39,751 bases of DNA, from assembly GCF_018678075.1 (NCBI RefSeq), contig NZ_JAHHIR010000010.1, positions 1-39,751 of the forward strand. The letters are read 5' to 3'. Made by a program: the position numbers and the translations under genes. This document shows, in pieces, positions 7,652 to 14,211 of this stretch (position 1 is the first letter of the stretch; the number at the start of each line of letters is the position of its first letter). Origin of the DNA: Epibacterium ulvae (lineage in GTDB: Bacteria > Pseudomonadota > Alphaproteobacteria > Rhodobacterales > Rhodobacteraceae). The notes under the pieces are model-generated. The model did no database searches. It saw only the letters and a program-made list of their open reading frames with translations, and was not told the DNA's origin.

Positions 7652-7951
7652 ATGAATTTTGGTGAAGCATTTGATAGCGCACTCAAGCAAACTTGGGCGG
7701 GCGTAAAGGGTCTCGTCGGCCTCGCGTTGGTTTTGGGCGGTTGCGGATTGCTCGGCCTTTCCGTCTATAGTTGGGCGGTGACCGGCGTGTGGGGCGCACC
7801 TTCTGTCTACGACTTTGTTGTCGCCTTTTTCGGCGTCGACGCCCTGTCGGACTGGGTCGGGATAGCGAACGCCGCCGAGGGAACTGAAATGTGGACAGCT
7901 TGCTTTATCCTTGCGGGGGTGTGGGGGTTGATTTTTTCGAAGCTCGACTAA
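7652..7951 (+). CDS. small membrane protein on the opposite strand (moron candidate)
   Basis: A 99-residue protein with two predicted membrane segments: about 17-46 (GLVGLALVLGGCGLLGLSVY) and about 81-96 (MWTACFILAGVWGLIF), joined by a loop of about 35 residues. It is the only plus-strand gene within 10 kb of leftward early genes and ends 6 bp from the convergent gene 7958-8206. The upstream 265 bp hold repeats and a palindrome but no clear Shine-Dalgarno sequence. Independent, opposite-strand membrane genes in prophages are often lysogenic-conversion or superinfection-exclusion genes. That role is only inferred from position and topology. Confidence 0.6.
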   Translation: MNFGEAFDSALKQTWAGVKGLVGLALVLGGCGLLGLSVYSWAVTGVWGAPSVYDFVVAFFGVDALSDWVGIANAAEGTEMWTACFILAGVWGLIFSKLD

Positions 7952-7957
7952 CATCGT

Positions 7958-8206
7958 TTACGCCGCCGCCAACAATTCGCCGTCCTGTTCAAGACGGATC
8001 ATCGGGTATTTGAACGTGCGGCGGGTCCCGTATTGGATGTAGTGGACCATGCGATCCTCGGTCAGTTTGTCGATCTCGACGACGCAGGAGCCGTCCGCAT
8101 AGATCCGATCCAAGAGGCCCGCGCTCTCGATCACACCGGTGTCTGCGTTCACGACAAGGTGCGTCAGATCTTGGCCTTGATCTTCAAATTCGATGTGAAA
8201 GGACAT
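7958..8206 (-). CDS. hypothetical protein
   Basis: 82 residues (MSFHIEFEDQGQDL...), start supported by GGAGG 9 bases upstream. The pattern is beta-rich and acidic, with IYADGSCVVEIDKL and a basic TRRTFKYPMIRLEQ segment. No family is recognised. It follows the exonuclease gene after a hairpin with a T-run (8225-8259) and ends convergently with the plus-strand membrane gene. Confidence 0.65.
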   Translation of the reverse strand: MSFHIEFEDQGQDLTHLVVNADTGVIESAGLLDRIYADGSCVVEIDKLTEDRMVHYIQYGTRRTFKYPMIRLEQDGELLAAA

Positions 8207-8224
8207 GCTTGGGCCTCCTGTGTG

Positions 8225-8259
8225 AAAAACGGGCGGTTTGTGGTTTCTCGCTTCGCCCG
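8225..8259 (-). terminator. possible minus-strand terminator
   Basis: On the minus strand CGGGCG and CGCCCG pair across an 18-nt loop and are followed by TTTTT (8229-8225). The stem is short and the loop long, so it may only attenuate transcription between the exonuclease gene and 7958-8206. Confidence 0.4.
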
Positions 8260-8335
8260 CCCCGGATCACGCAGTCCGCAACCGTTCTTTTCGCGAAAAC
8301 AGTGAATTACGGGGCGTGTAGTAAAAGCGAGGGAT

Positions 8336-8893
8336 CTAGGGGGCGAAGAAGTCTTCACCGGTGAGGATGTCCAACGCCTTCCTTAAACACGCTATTTGGT
8401 GGCGTGCGTCGTCGAGTGCGTTGTGGTGCCCGCCTTCACGTTTGACGGTGCGGGGGTTAAATCCGGCTAAGTCGTAAGCGGTGCGGGTATCCCGGCCCGC
8501 CCAGAACTCCCACGGGGGGCGTTCGCCGACGGCGGCCATCGCGCGGCCCCAGATCGGGATGTCGAAATCCATACCTTGGCACCAAATCGCGTTTTCACGG
8601 GTGCGGTGTTTCATGAACCATTGTTTGGAGGTTTCGACAACTTCTGAAAGCGGTCTTGTTGTTTGCGGGTTAAGGAAAGCCCCCTGCACGGCCTCCCGAT
8701 CCTGTTTCATCCACCAAAGCAGGGTGTCTGCATCAATCCCTAAGCCCGCCTTGCGGCTAGTGCGCAGATCAATCGTCTGGTAAAACTCGTCATGGATCGC
8801 ACCAGTGCTGCGCCGGAACGCGATACACCCGACGGCCAGAACGGCACAGCCCGGCTTCGTACCAAGGGTTTCGATATCCAACATGAAGTCCAT
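8336..8893 (-). CDS. 3'-5' exonuclease, DnaQ-like (Rv2179c-type)
   Basis: A 185-residue DEDDh-type exonuclease of the phage/Rv2179c-like group. Exo I is MLDIETLG (Asp6, Glu8), Exo II lies around WCQGMDFDIPIW, and Exo III is HHNALDDARHQ, with the general-base His and final Asp. The length fits the family (about 170-200). It probably trims DNA or RNA 3' ends during phage replication; the substrate cannot be told from sequence. It lies between DUF2815 and a small hypothetical gene in the leftward cluster, with a 90-bp gap upstream. Confidence 0.9.
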   Translation of the reverse strand: MDFMLDIETLGTKPGCAVLAVGCIAFRRSTGAIHDEFYQTIDLRTSRKAGLGIDADTLLWWMKQDREAVQGAFLNPQTTRPLSEVVETSKQWFMKHRTRENAIWCQGMDFDIPIWGRAMAAVGERPPWEFWAGRDTRTAYDLAGFNPRTVKREGGHHNALDDARHQIACLRKALDILTGEDFFAP

Positions 8894-8983
8894 AGCGAAC
8901 TGTCCAATCTCTAGAATTCGTTTGGTTTCCGGTTCCCGCCGCCCACCGAAGCGGGCGACAGGGTTGGCTTGGGGAGGAATGGG

Positions 8984-9535
8984 TTACGCGGCCAGGAAGT
9001 CGTCGTTGTCGTCGACTTCGCCGAAACCTTCGACGGCCTCGTCTTCGGAGACGTAGGAGCCGTCCAGGGGGTCGCCGTCGCGCATGAACTGGATGGCGAC
9101 CAGTTCCGCGTTGATCCGCTTGCCGTATTGGTTGTCTTGCGCCCACAGACGCACCTTGGCGTTCACGTAACAACCGGCGTAGATCTGGCTGTCGCGTTCT
9201 TCGTGGACCCGCGTGCGGCCATCGCCACGAAGCACCACCGGACGGTCTTTGCAGTTCGCCGACAACACCAGTGTGCCATCGTATTCGGGGCGACCCTTGT
9301 CTTCCCCGGCGCGCATACAAAGTTTTTCGCTCGGGAGTTTGCGACCTTTGAACTTAAACTGGCTCAACTCTGAGATGCGATCTTCGATCTGCGCGACGAC
9401 TTTTTTGTGGGTCTCTGGGTCGAGCATCAAGGTTGCGCCACACTTCCCTTCTTCACCGTTGATAGTCGGCGGTGTGAAGAGATGCGGAAACGACACCCGC
9501 GCGTCCTTGATCATAATGAATTCGTTGTTCGACAT
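8984..9535 (-). CDS. DUF2815 protein, probable single-stranded DNA-binding protein
   Basis: 183 residues starting MSNNEFIMIKDARVSFPHLF, the typical N-terminus of the DUF2815 family, with AAAGGA upstream of the ATG. The middle has the conserved GKCGATLMLDPETH and NAKVRLWAQDNQYGKRINAE segments of an OB-like fold. The C-terminus is very acidic (SEDEAVEGFGEVDDNDD), as in SSB proteins that recruit partners through an acidic tail. DUF2815 genes recur beside DUF2800, phage polymerase and VRR-NUC/SNF2 genes, as here. The SSB role is a family-level inference. Confidence 0.85.
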   Translation of the reverse strand: MSNNEFIMIKDARVSFPHLFTPPTINGEEGKCGATLMLDPETHKKVVAQIEDRISELSQFKFKGRKLPSEKLCMRAGEDKGRPEYDGTLVLSANCKDRPVVLRGDGRTRVHEERDSQIYAGCYVNAKVRLWAQDNQYGKRINAELVAIQFMRDGDPLDGSYVSEDEAVEGFGEVDDNDDFLAA

Positions 9536-9596
9536 ATCGTTTTCCTTTTCGTGTTTCCGGTTCCGTGAGTGAGTGTTTGACCGGGTTTCGTGGGGG

Positions 9597-10763
9597 TTAG
9601 GCGGCGACCGCGACGTCGAGGTCGTCGAAGTCGCTGGTTACGTCGATCACGATGGCCGGGCGTTTGTCTCTTACCGGCGCGACTGTCGGCTTGCCTTCTG
9701 GCTTTTCCGTGTGGTCCGCCATGATCCGGCTGTCCTTGCCCAGAAGCTTTTCCGCTTTGGTGATCGTGATAACCTTTTTGGTGTAGGCCTCTTTCGCACC
9801 CAGTTTGCGGGCCAGCGCCTTCCCGGCGGCTTCTTCGTCGATCCATTTGCGCTGTGATCGGCCCTCGACCAGCTTGTAGCCGGGCACCTCTTCACCCAGT
9901 TCCAGCAAGCCTTTGGCGTGGCCCTGAACCGCTGTCGCCCATTTGGTCAACAAGTCCAATTGCGGCAGGATCGCGGCGATCTCTTCATTCGAGAGGTTGG
10001 GCAATTCGACCGGGGTCACCGGCGCGCCCACGACTTCGAAGTCTTGGCTGGCCAGCGACATATTGCGTTCAGCCAAAGCGCGGCAGATGGGCTTCGCCTC
10101 GCAGAACCGACACTGTTTGTCCCCGGGCACGACGGGCGCGTCCTCGGACTGCGCGGCGGCTGCCGCAGGAGCCAGTTCGGTTTCGGCCCAGGACAACAGA
10201 TCCTCGCGGCTGATGTCCCATTCGCTGACGCTGTCCAACCGGGGTTGGTGGATCACGATGCGCACCGTCTCGATATCAAACAGGAAGTCGTATTCGGCCA
10301 ACGCTCCAAGGGCGTAGCACATGCCCTGTGGGTTGTTCTCTGCGTGGACAGGGACGCCTTTGCCGTATTTCAAGTCGATCACGTGCATCACGCCGTCGTC
10401 GGTGAAGACCACGTTGTCCGCCGTGCCGAAACTGTCCGGCACCCACTGGGACAGATCTACGCGAATTTCGGTAAAGCGAGTGCCGCCGAGCGCTCGGACG
10501 TAATCCAGATACATCTGGACGTAATCGACCATTTCGTCGTCGACCTTGAAAAGTTCTTCGCTGAACCGAACACCTCGATACGTGTCCGCGTCTTTGTCGT
10601 TGGCCAAGGCCATCTCGGCCAAGGCGTGGGCGGTGGTACCTTCGACTGCGAAAGCGCTGCTTTCGTCGCCCACCGGAAGTTGGGCGATCAGGCCGACCGA
10701 ACCCGGGCAGAGCATCCACCGGTGCGCGCCAGATGGCCCTAGTTTTGCGTGTGCGATAGACAT
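9597..10763 (-). CDS. DUF2800 protein, RecB/Cas4-like nuclease
   Basis: 388 residues from ATG 10763, whose ATG overlaps the upstream stop (TAATG). The DUF2800 core is a PD-(D/E)XK fold: GTAD (Asp116), VIDLKYGKG (Asp130, Lys132) and NNPQGMCYALGA. Four cysteines, Cys19 near the N-terminus and Cys218, Cys221 and Cys227 (CRFCEAKPIC) after the core, match the iron-sulphur clasp of AddB/Cas4/RecB-like nucleases. The C-terminal 130 residues are basic-acidic linker followed by an acidic tail. It probably processes DNA ends for recombination-dependent replication together with the DUF2815 protein next to it. Confidence 0.88.
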   Translation of the reverse strand: MSIAHAKLGPSGAHRWMLCPGSVGLIAQLPVGDESSAFAVEGTTAHALAEMALANDKDADTYRGVRFSEELFKVDDEMVDYVQMYLDYVRALGGTRFTEIRVDLSQWVPDSFGTADNVVFTDDGVMHVIDLKYGKGVPVHAENNPQGMCYALGALAEYDFLFDIETVRIVIHQPRLDSVSEWDISREDLLSWAETELAPAAAAAQSEDAPVVPGDKQCRFCEAKPICRALAERNMSLASQDFEVVGAPVTPVELPNLSNEEIAAILPQLDLLTKWATAVQGHAKGLLELGEEVPGYKLVEGRSQRKWIDEEAAGKALARKLGAKEAYTKKVITITKAEKLLGKDSRIMADHTEKPEGKPTVAPVRDKRPAIVIDVTSDFDDLDVAVAA

Positions 10764-11002
10764 TAGGCTGCGGCCTCCGTTTCTGCGCCCGTTGCGGGGG
10801 GTGGGTTTTCCGGGACTTCGAGTTTGATCCGGGTTATCTGCGCCCCTGCGATGTCGTATTGGCGGTAGAGCGCCGCACGGGCTTGTTCTTCCAGCTTGTG
10901 CTGGGGCGTGCTGCCGCGCAGAAGCACGGTTTTGCAATCGGTGCCCTCGTTCATTTTGAACGACACAGCGCAGCGCACGAGGTTTTCAGCGACCTTGTTC
11001 AT
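10763..11002 (-). CDS. hypothetical protein
   Basis: 79 residues from ATG 11002, which overlaps the upstream gene's TGA as ATGA; this chooses it over a start at 11032. The sequence MNKVAENLVRCAVSFKMNEG followed by CKTVLLRG and AGAQITRIKLEVPENPP suggests a small alpha-beta domain with a flexible Pro/Ala tail. No family is recognised. Tight overlaps on both sides place it in the DUF2800/DUF2815 transcript. Confidence 0.65.
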   Translation of the reverse strand: MNKVAENLVRCAVSFKMNEGTDCKTVLLRGSTPQHKLEEQARAALYRQYDIAGAQITRIKLEVPENPPPATGAETEAAA

Positions 11003-11592
11003 GCGGCGTTTGCCTCCGGCGCTTCGCCACACGCCTCAATCACAGCGGCGTATTTGTCGGTCGGGATATTGGCGATTTTGGGGGCTTTACCTTCGGGCAC
11101 AAAGCGCGCACCAAGAGCCGCCATCGCTGGCCGACCATACTGTTCCCCGTATTCGAGCATGGCTTCACGGAGATCCCCTATCGAGGCTTCTTGTGCGGTC
11201 TCCGGAGCCTCTTCGACGACCGGTTCGAGGGGTTCTTTGGCGACTTCGTGGAGGGCGACGACGTTGTCTTGGGTTGGTGGGGTCGTCCCGCTTTTCAGGA
11301 CGTTGAGGATCTCGGCCAACAGATCGTTGGTGGTTTCCGCGCTCTTTTCCAGACCGCCAACCCGGCCCGCTAACTTGGCGATTTCATCTTCAAGGGACAT
11401 GTTCAACTCCGCGATTGGGGCACTGTCCAAGAGCGACAGCGCGTGGTCGATTTCCCGCAAGTACTTTCGGGGCACTCCGGGTTTGAAGCCGGTCGTGAGA
11501 CCGTTTCGTTCGATTTCTACTAAGTCTTCTGTGAGGATCTTCCCGACCATCAGTGCCGCGAAGATGACGTCTTGAGATGACGGGCGTGTCAC
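10999..11592 (-). CDS. hypothetical protein with coiled coil, possible recombination accessory
   Basis: 197 residues from a GTG at 11592 that overlaps the upstream stop (GTGA). Residues 1-60 are a helical domain (VIFAALMVGKILTEDLVEIE), residues 65-105 look like a coiled coil (SLEDEIAKLAGRVGGLEKS), then comes an acidic Glu/Pro linker, and the last 60 residues (YGEQYGRPAMAALGARFVPE) form a small helical domain. The C-terminal pattern resembles a segment seen in other phage proteins near recombination genes, but I cannot name the family. An internal ATG at residue 65 with GGAG upstream could give a shorter product. Confidence 0.6.
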   Translation of the reverse strand: MTRPSSQDVIFAALMVGKILTEDLVEIERNGLTTGFKPGVPRKYLREIDHALSLLDSAPIAELNMSLEDEIAKLAGRVGGLEKSAETTNDLLAEILNVLKSGTTPPTQDNVVALHEVAKEPLEPVVEEAPETAQEASIGDLREAMLEYGEQYGRPAMAALGARFVPEGKAPKIANIPTDKYAAVIEACGEAPEANAA

Positions 11593-11777
11593 CCCCGTGC
11601 GCGTTTCAGTTTCGCGATCTCAAGATCGATTTCGGTAAGTCGCGCCCGGTACGCCGGGCCGGAACCCCAGGCCGAGTTCTCGTAGTTAAATGCGACGTCG
11701 GCGCGCTGTTTGCGCAGACGGTTCAATTCGAGGGTCGCTTCGAGTGAGGTTGTTACGTTCTGACTATCGGTTTGCAT
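11589..11777 (-). CDS. first gene of the leftward early operon, hypothetical
   Basis: 62 residues (MQTDSQNVTTSLEATLELN...), helical and charged, ending KLKRARG. No family is recognised. It overlaps the next gene by GTGA, and it lies about 110 bp downstream of the operator/promoter cluster at 11885-11942, so it is the promoter-proximal gene. The Shine-Dalgarno sequence is weak. Confidence 0.6.
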   Translation of the reverse strand: MQTDSQNVTTSLEATLELNRLRKQRADVAFNYENSAWGSGPAYRARLTEIDLEIAKLKRARG

Positions 11778-11884
11778 GGTCGCGTCTCATCGGTTTTGCG
11801 TTTTTACAAAATGTCATGATCGGCTGGCCTGTTGGGTCGGTGCCCGAGGCGGCTCTGTGCGTCTTCGATGAATTTCGATGATCT

Positions 11885-11942
11885 AAATTTCACACATTGT
11901 GGAATTTCTGTCAATCAAAAATTTTTACACATTGTGAAATTC
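11885..11942. promoter_or_regulatory. early leftward promoter with two repressor operators
   Basis: Two 23-bp imperfect palindromes with central CAT lie at 11885-11907 (arms AAATTTCACA and TGTGGAATTT) and 11920-11942 (arms AATTTTTACA and TGTGAAATTC). A minus-strand TTGACA (11914-11909) lies between them, so the first palindrome covers the spacer/-10 area of a leftward promoter. A third copy of the palindrome lies in front of the repressor and cro genes (13223-13245). This is the expected layout of OL/OR operators. The -10 element itself is not clear. Confidence 0.7.
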
Positions 11943-12014
11943 ACTGACCGCATGCCCCGGCGGTTATCCGAAAGGATAGATTTTTTATCTGTATTTTTAT
12001 GGTAGAAAGGGTTT

Positions 12015-12200
12015 ATGAGCGTGAAATCCAAGGTCACAGTCGAACTGCTGCTACGTCTTAAAGAGCGGTACGGGGACCTGAACCGGGCCTTGGTGGTCGA
12101 GTATGTCCGGGCGTTCGGCCCCACCAGCGAGCGGCAGATAGCACAAGATATTGGGCTTTCTCGGTCCACAGTGAAGCGCGCGCTACAAGACCGGCCCTAA
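12015..12200 (+). CDS. small helix-turn-helix protein
   Basis: 61 residues (MSVKSKVTVELLL...). The C-terminal half, TSERQIAQDIGLSRSTVKRALQ, is a clear helix-turn-helix of the winged or Fis/MarR-like kind; the N-terminal 35 residues form a basic helix. AAAGGG precedes the ATG. It reads away from the operator cluster at 11885-11942, so it is probably controlled with the leftward operon. A short hairpin with a T-run (11965-11986) in its leader could attenuate it. The likely role is transcriptional control in the lysis-lysogeny switch; the target is unknown. Confidence 0.65.
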   Translation: MSVKSKVTVELLLRLKERYGDLNRALVVEYVRAFGPTSERQIAQDIGLSRSTVKRALQDRP

Positions 12201-12288
12201 TCCGACCGCCCCACTTGCAATTTAAAAGAGAATAGTTACAGTGCCTTACAGGCTACGTAAGAGTGCCGTGAATTTAAGGACCGGAAAA

Positions 12289-12546
12289 TTGAAGCGACGA
12301 GAATTTATCACTGCTGCTCCGGCGGCGGTCGCGGTTTCCTCGTGCTACGCCACACCCGTTCGTGGTGCAGATTGTTTTAGAGTACTATGCGAACAGATTA
12401 GCCAAGCCACGGCTGAGCTACTGCCTCAGCCGGGGTCACCTTTTGAATTGAAGATCAAAAACACGGACGGGATGACCGTCGTGGAGGTTCAGACAGTCAC
12501 TGACAGGATGCTGTTCCTTGATCCGGGGACTATGCTCTGGGTGTGA
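12289..12546 (+). CDS. small exported protein with Tat-like signal
   Basis: I take a TTG start at 12289 (AAGGA 9 bases upstream), giving 85 residues beginning with KRREFITAAPAAVAVSS: twin arginines, a short hydrophobic Ala-rich stretch and a signal-peptidase-like site near SSCYATPVRG. The frame is open up to GTG 12241, which would bury the signal behind 16 basic residues. Small Tat-signal proteins of this kind recur next to the repressor in Rhodobacterales prophages; their function is unknown to me. The mature part has EQISQATAELL and a beta-rich C-terminus ending MLFLDPGTMLWV. Confidence 0.55.
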   Translation: MKRREFITAAPAAVAVSSCYATPVRGADCFRVLCEQISQATAELLPQPGSPFELKIKNTDGMTVVEVQTVTDRMLFLDPGTMLWV

Positions 12547-12567
12547 CACCGGCTGCGGCGTCACACC
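12540..12567. terminator. inverted repeat between convergent genes
   Basis: GGTGTGAC (12540-12547) and GTCACACC (12560-12567) form an 8-bp perfect stem spanning the stop codons of the rightward small gene and the leftward repressor gene. There is no T-run, so it may be a weak bidirectional terminator or mRNA end-protecting hairpin. Confidence 0.45.
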
Positions 12568-13157
12568 TTGGTCACCAGGTCTGCGGGCCAATGCAGGCGC
12601 ATCCGGGCGGCCCACTTGAGCCTGACGTTCAAATTGTTTTGTGCGAACGGGTTTAGAGAAATCAAGTGGAACAGACCGGGTTCGCTACCCTCTCGCACTT
12701 GTTTGACCCACCCGACGCCGTCTTCGTCTTCGCAGACGCACTTGTGCCCTATAGCGCTACGCGGCACGCCTTCGTGCTCATCGCGTGCATAGAACAGAAC
12801 GTCGCCCCTGGAATATACCGGCTCCATACCGTCCCCCTCGACCAACACGGCTAACATTTTGGGAGATGGCAGCCCAGGCGGGCACTCTACCCGGCTCCCG
12901 TCCCCGCTTGCGGAGAAAGCCACCTCGGCCCCTGCTCTCACCTCGCCAGCGAGCACCACCGTCGGCCTTTTCTCATCTATCAATTCCGAAACCGGCATCC
13001 CCAAAACACTGGAAAGACCTTCCAAGTGTGTCTCATTTACACGGCGTTTCCCGGTTTCGAGACCATTGAACAGGCTGACGGATATGCCCAGGCGGTCGGC
13101 CAATGCTTCCTGGGTCAACCCTGCGGCGAGGCGTTTTTCACGGATGAGAAATTTCAT
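12561..13157 (-). CDS. CI-like repressor, XRE HTH plus S24 domain without catalytic Ser
   Basis: 198 residues from ATG 13157 (MKFLIREKRL); an ATG at 13193 is possible. Residues 1-60 are an XRE helix-turn-helix (LTQEALADRLGISVSLFNGLE). Residues about 67-198 are a LexA/CI-type S24 domain with an Ala-Gly pair (LAGEVRAGAE) at the usual cleavage place and Lys152 in GWVKQV. The nucleophile position, normally GxSM, reads EGDGMEP, with Gly110 in place of Ser. The family normally self-cleaves with RecA; this copy should not. It is the likely master repressor binding the 23-bp palindromes at 11885-11942 and 13223-13245. Confidence 0.88.
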   Translation of the reverse strand: MKFLIREKRLAAGLTQEALADRLGISVSLFNGLETGKRRVNETHLEGLSSVLGMPVSELIDEKRPTVVLAGEVRAGAEVAFSASGDGSRVECPPGLPSPKMLAVLVEGDGMEPVYSRGDVLFYARDEHEGVPRSAIGHKCVCEDEDGVGWVKQVREGSEPGLFHLISLNPFAQNNLNVRLKWAARMRLHWPADLVTKV

Positions 13158-13201
13158 CCCACAGGTTTGCCTGATCCCCGGCGACCACTCCATAGACTGA
13201 T

Positions 13202-13245
13202 TGTGAAATTTTACTTGCTGTAAAAATTCACTATGTGTAAAATTT
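13202..13245. promoter_or_regulatory. repressor/cro intergenic operator
   Basis: A 23-bp palindrome at 13223-13245 (arms AAAATTCACT and TGTAAAATTT, centre ATG, i.e. CAT on the other strand) matches the two operators at 11885-11942. A half-site TGTGAAATTT lies at 13202-13211, and ATTTTAC/GTAAAAAT (13208-13227) forms a further overlapping dyad. The region lies between the divergent repressor and cro-like starts and ends 6 bp before the cro ATG. Confidence 0.65.
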
Positions 13246-13251
13246 CGAACC

Positions 13252-13455
13252 ATGAACATTTCCTCACACATAAAAACGCACAACTTGTCACGGGAAACGA
13301 TCTGCGAACAGGCAGGTATCTCGCGCGCCATGTTAAGCTTGGTTGAGAGCGGTAAGCGACAGATCGGACCAAACAAGGTTAACGACCTCGCTGCGGCTTT
13401 GGGCATCGATCCATCAGAGTTGCGCCCGGACTGGGCGGAGATCGTGGGGTCATGA
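13252..13455 (+). CDS. Cro-like XRE regulator
   Basis: 67 residues with one XRE helix-turn-helix: LSRETICEQAGISRAMLSLV then KVNDLAAALGIDPSELRPDW. It is divergent from the S24 repressor and preceded by the shared operator, the classical Cro position. The size (about 65-70 residues) fits. There is no clear Shine-Dalgarno and the ATG follows closely on the operator, so a short-leader or leaderless mRNA is possible. Its stop overlaps the next ATG (ATGA), making it the first gene of the rightward operon. Confidence 0.8.
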   Translation: MNISSHIKTHNLSRETICEQAGISRAMLSLVESGKRQIGPNKVNDLAAALGIDPSELRPDWAEIVGS

Positions 13456-13784
13456 GTATGGCACGGTTGGTCACTCCTTCAATTCGTTCCCTGCGATTGA
13501 AAGATACGGTCTCTCGCTGGAAAGATCTTGCGCAAAAGGTTTTCCGTCGCCGGTGCATTCGAAACGAAGCCCGCATGTGGTTCAGCGAGCTGCTGCGGGC
13601 CGCCTTCCCTTCGCAATCCGACAGAGAGTTGGCCCGGACCGCAGCCAAGGTTTTGGACTGTTCCGAACGGCAGGTTCTCAACTGGCTCAACGCCCGCAAC
13701 GACGCGCCGCTACGTGTGGTCGCTCAGGTTCTGGTGGTCGCGAAGGCCGAAATAATTTTCAAACAGATTGAGGTGTCCGAATGA
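13452..13784 (+). CDS. small regulatory-type protein with HTH-like segment
   Basis: 110 residues from the ATG overlapping the cro stop. Residues 42-110 (MWFSELLRAAFPSQSDRELA, then TAAKVLDCSERQVLNWLNAR) look like an HTH domain that reads a WLN-type recognition helix; the first 40 residues are basic and may be a tail or untranslated if the internal ATG at residue 42 is used. No family name is assigned. It sits in a chain of overlapping small genes leading to the primase. Confidence 0.6.
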   Translation: MSMARLVTPSIRSLRLKDTVSRWKDLAQKVFRRRCIRNEARMWFSELLRAAFPSQSDRELARTAAKVLDCSERQVLNWLNARNDAPLRVVAQVLVVAKAEIIFKQIEVSE

Positions 13785-13915
13785 GCGTCCGAACGTATCT
13801 ACTGGCGCGGTGGTTCGACGCCCGCGCAAACCGGGCCCAGGCCCGCTACCGGCATTTCAAAAGCAAGGCCGCGCGGCTTTGGGTCAACCTCTACAAACCT
13901 GGGGGGTGCGATTGA
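13781..13915 (+). CDS. small basic hypothetical protein
   Basis: 44 codons (MSVRTYLLARWFDARANRAQ...). It overlaps the previous stop (ATGA) and the next start (TGATG), strong signs of coupled translation in a compact operon. The product is basic and helical, rich in Arg and aromatic residues (Trp, Tyr, Phe), with no recognisable family. Confidence 0.5.
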   Translation: MSVRTYLLARWFDARANRAQARYRHFKSKAARLWVNLYKPGGCD

Positions 13916-14208
13916 TGGCCCGAGGCGAACTAAAACAACGTGTGGTCGATCAGATCCAACGCGATCCTTACCGGTCCTCCGCAGACATCGCGAAAGCGGC
14001 GGGCGTCCGGATCGACTATGTGCGCCATGTCGCGCACCAAGAAAAGCTGAGCGTGGGCGAGCGGAAGGGTGAACGCACCCGCAAAGTGGTTCTGTCCCAT
14101 GAAAACCTGATGTGGCTTGAGCTGCAAGCGGCGGAACACAACGTCGCCCTGCCCGAATTGATCAATGCCTGTGTGACGGATCACCGCCTAGACGATGAAA
14201 GCGAATAG
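13915..14208 (+). CDS. hypothetical HTH protein
   Basis: 97 residues from ATG 13915 (MARGELKQRVVDQI), chosen because it overlaps the preceding stop; the open frame extends upstream but across other genes. Residues 15-45 (DPYRSSADIAKAAGVRIDYV) look like a winged-helix/HTH domain. The C-terminal half (VVLSHENLMWLELQAAEHNV) is helical and ribbon-helix-helix-like. A DNA-binding role is likely. It ends 3 bp before the primase gene. Confidence 0.6.
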   Translation: MARGELKQRVVDQIQRDPYRSSADIAKAAGVRIDYVRHVAHQEKLSVGERKGERTRKVVLSHENLMWLELQAAEHNVALPELINACVTDHRLDDESE

Positions 14209-14211
14209 CCC

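Noticed and set aside
7169-7954. A 261-codon minus-strand frame covering the whole interval
   Set aside because: Only the last 72 codons (from 7387) have a ribosome binding site and good coding character. The rest crosses a terminator, repeats and an opposite-strand gene.
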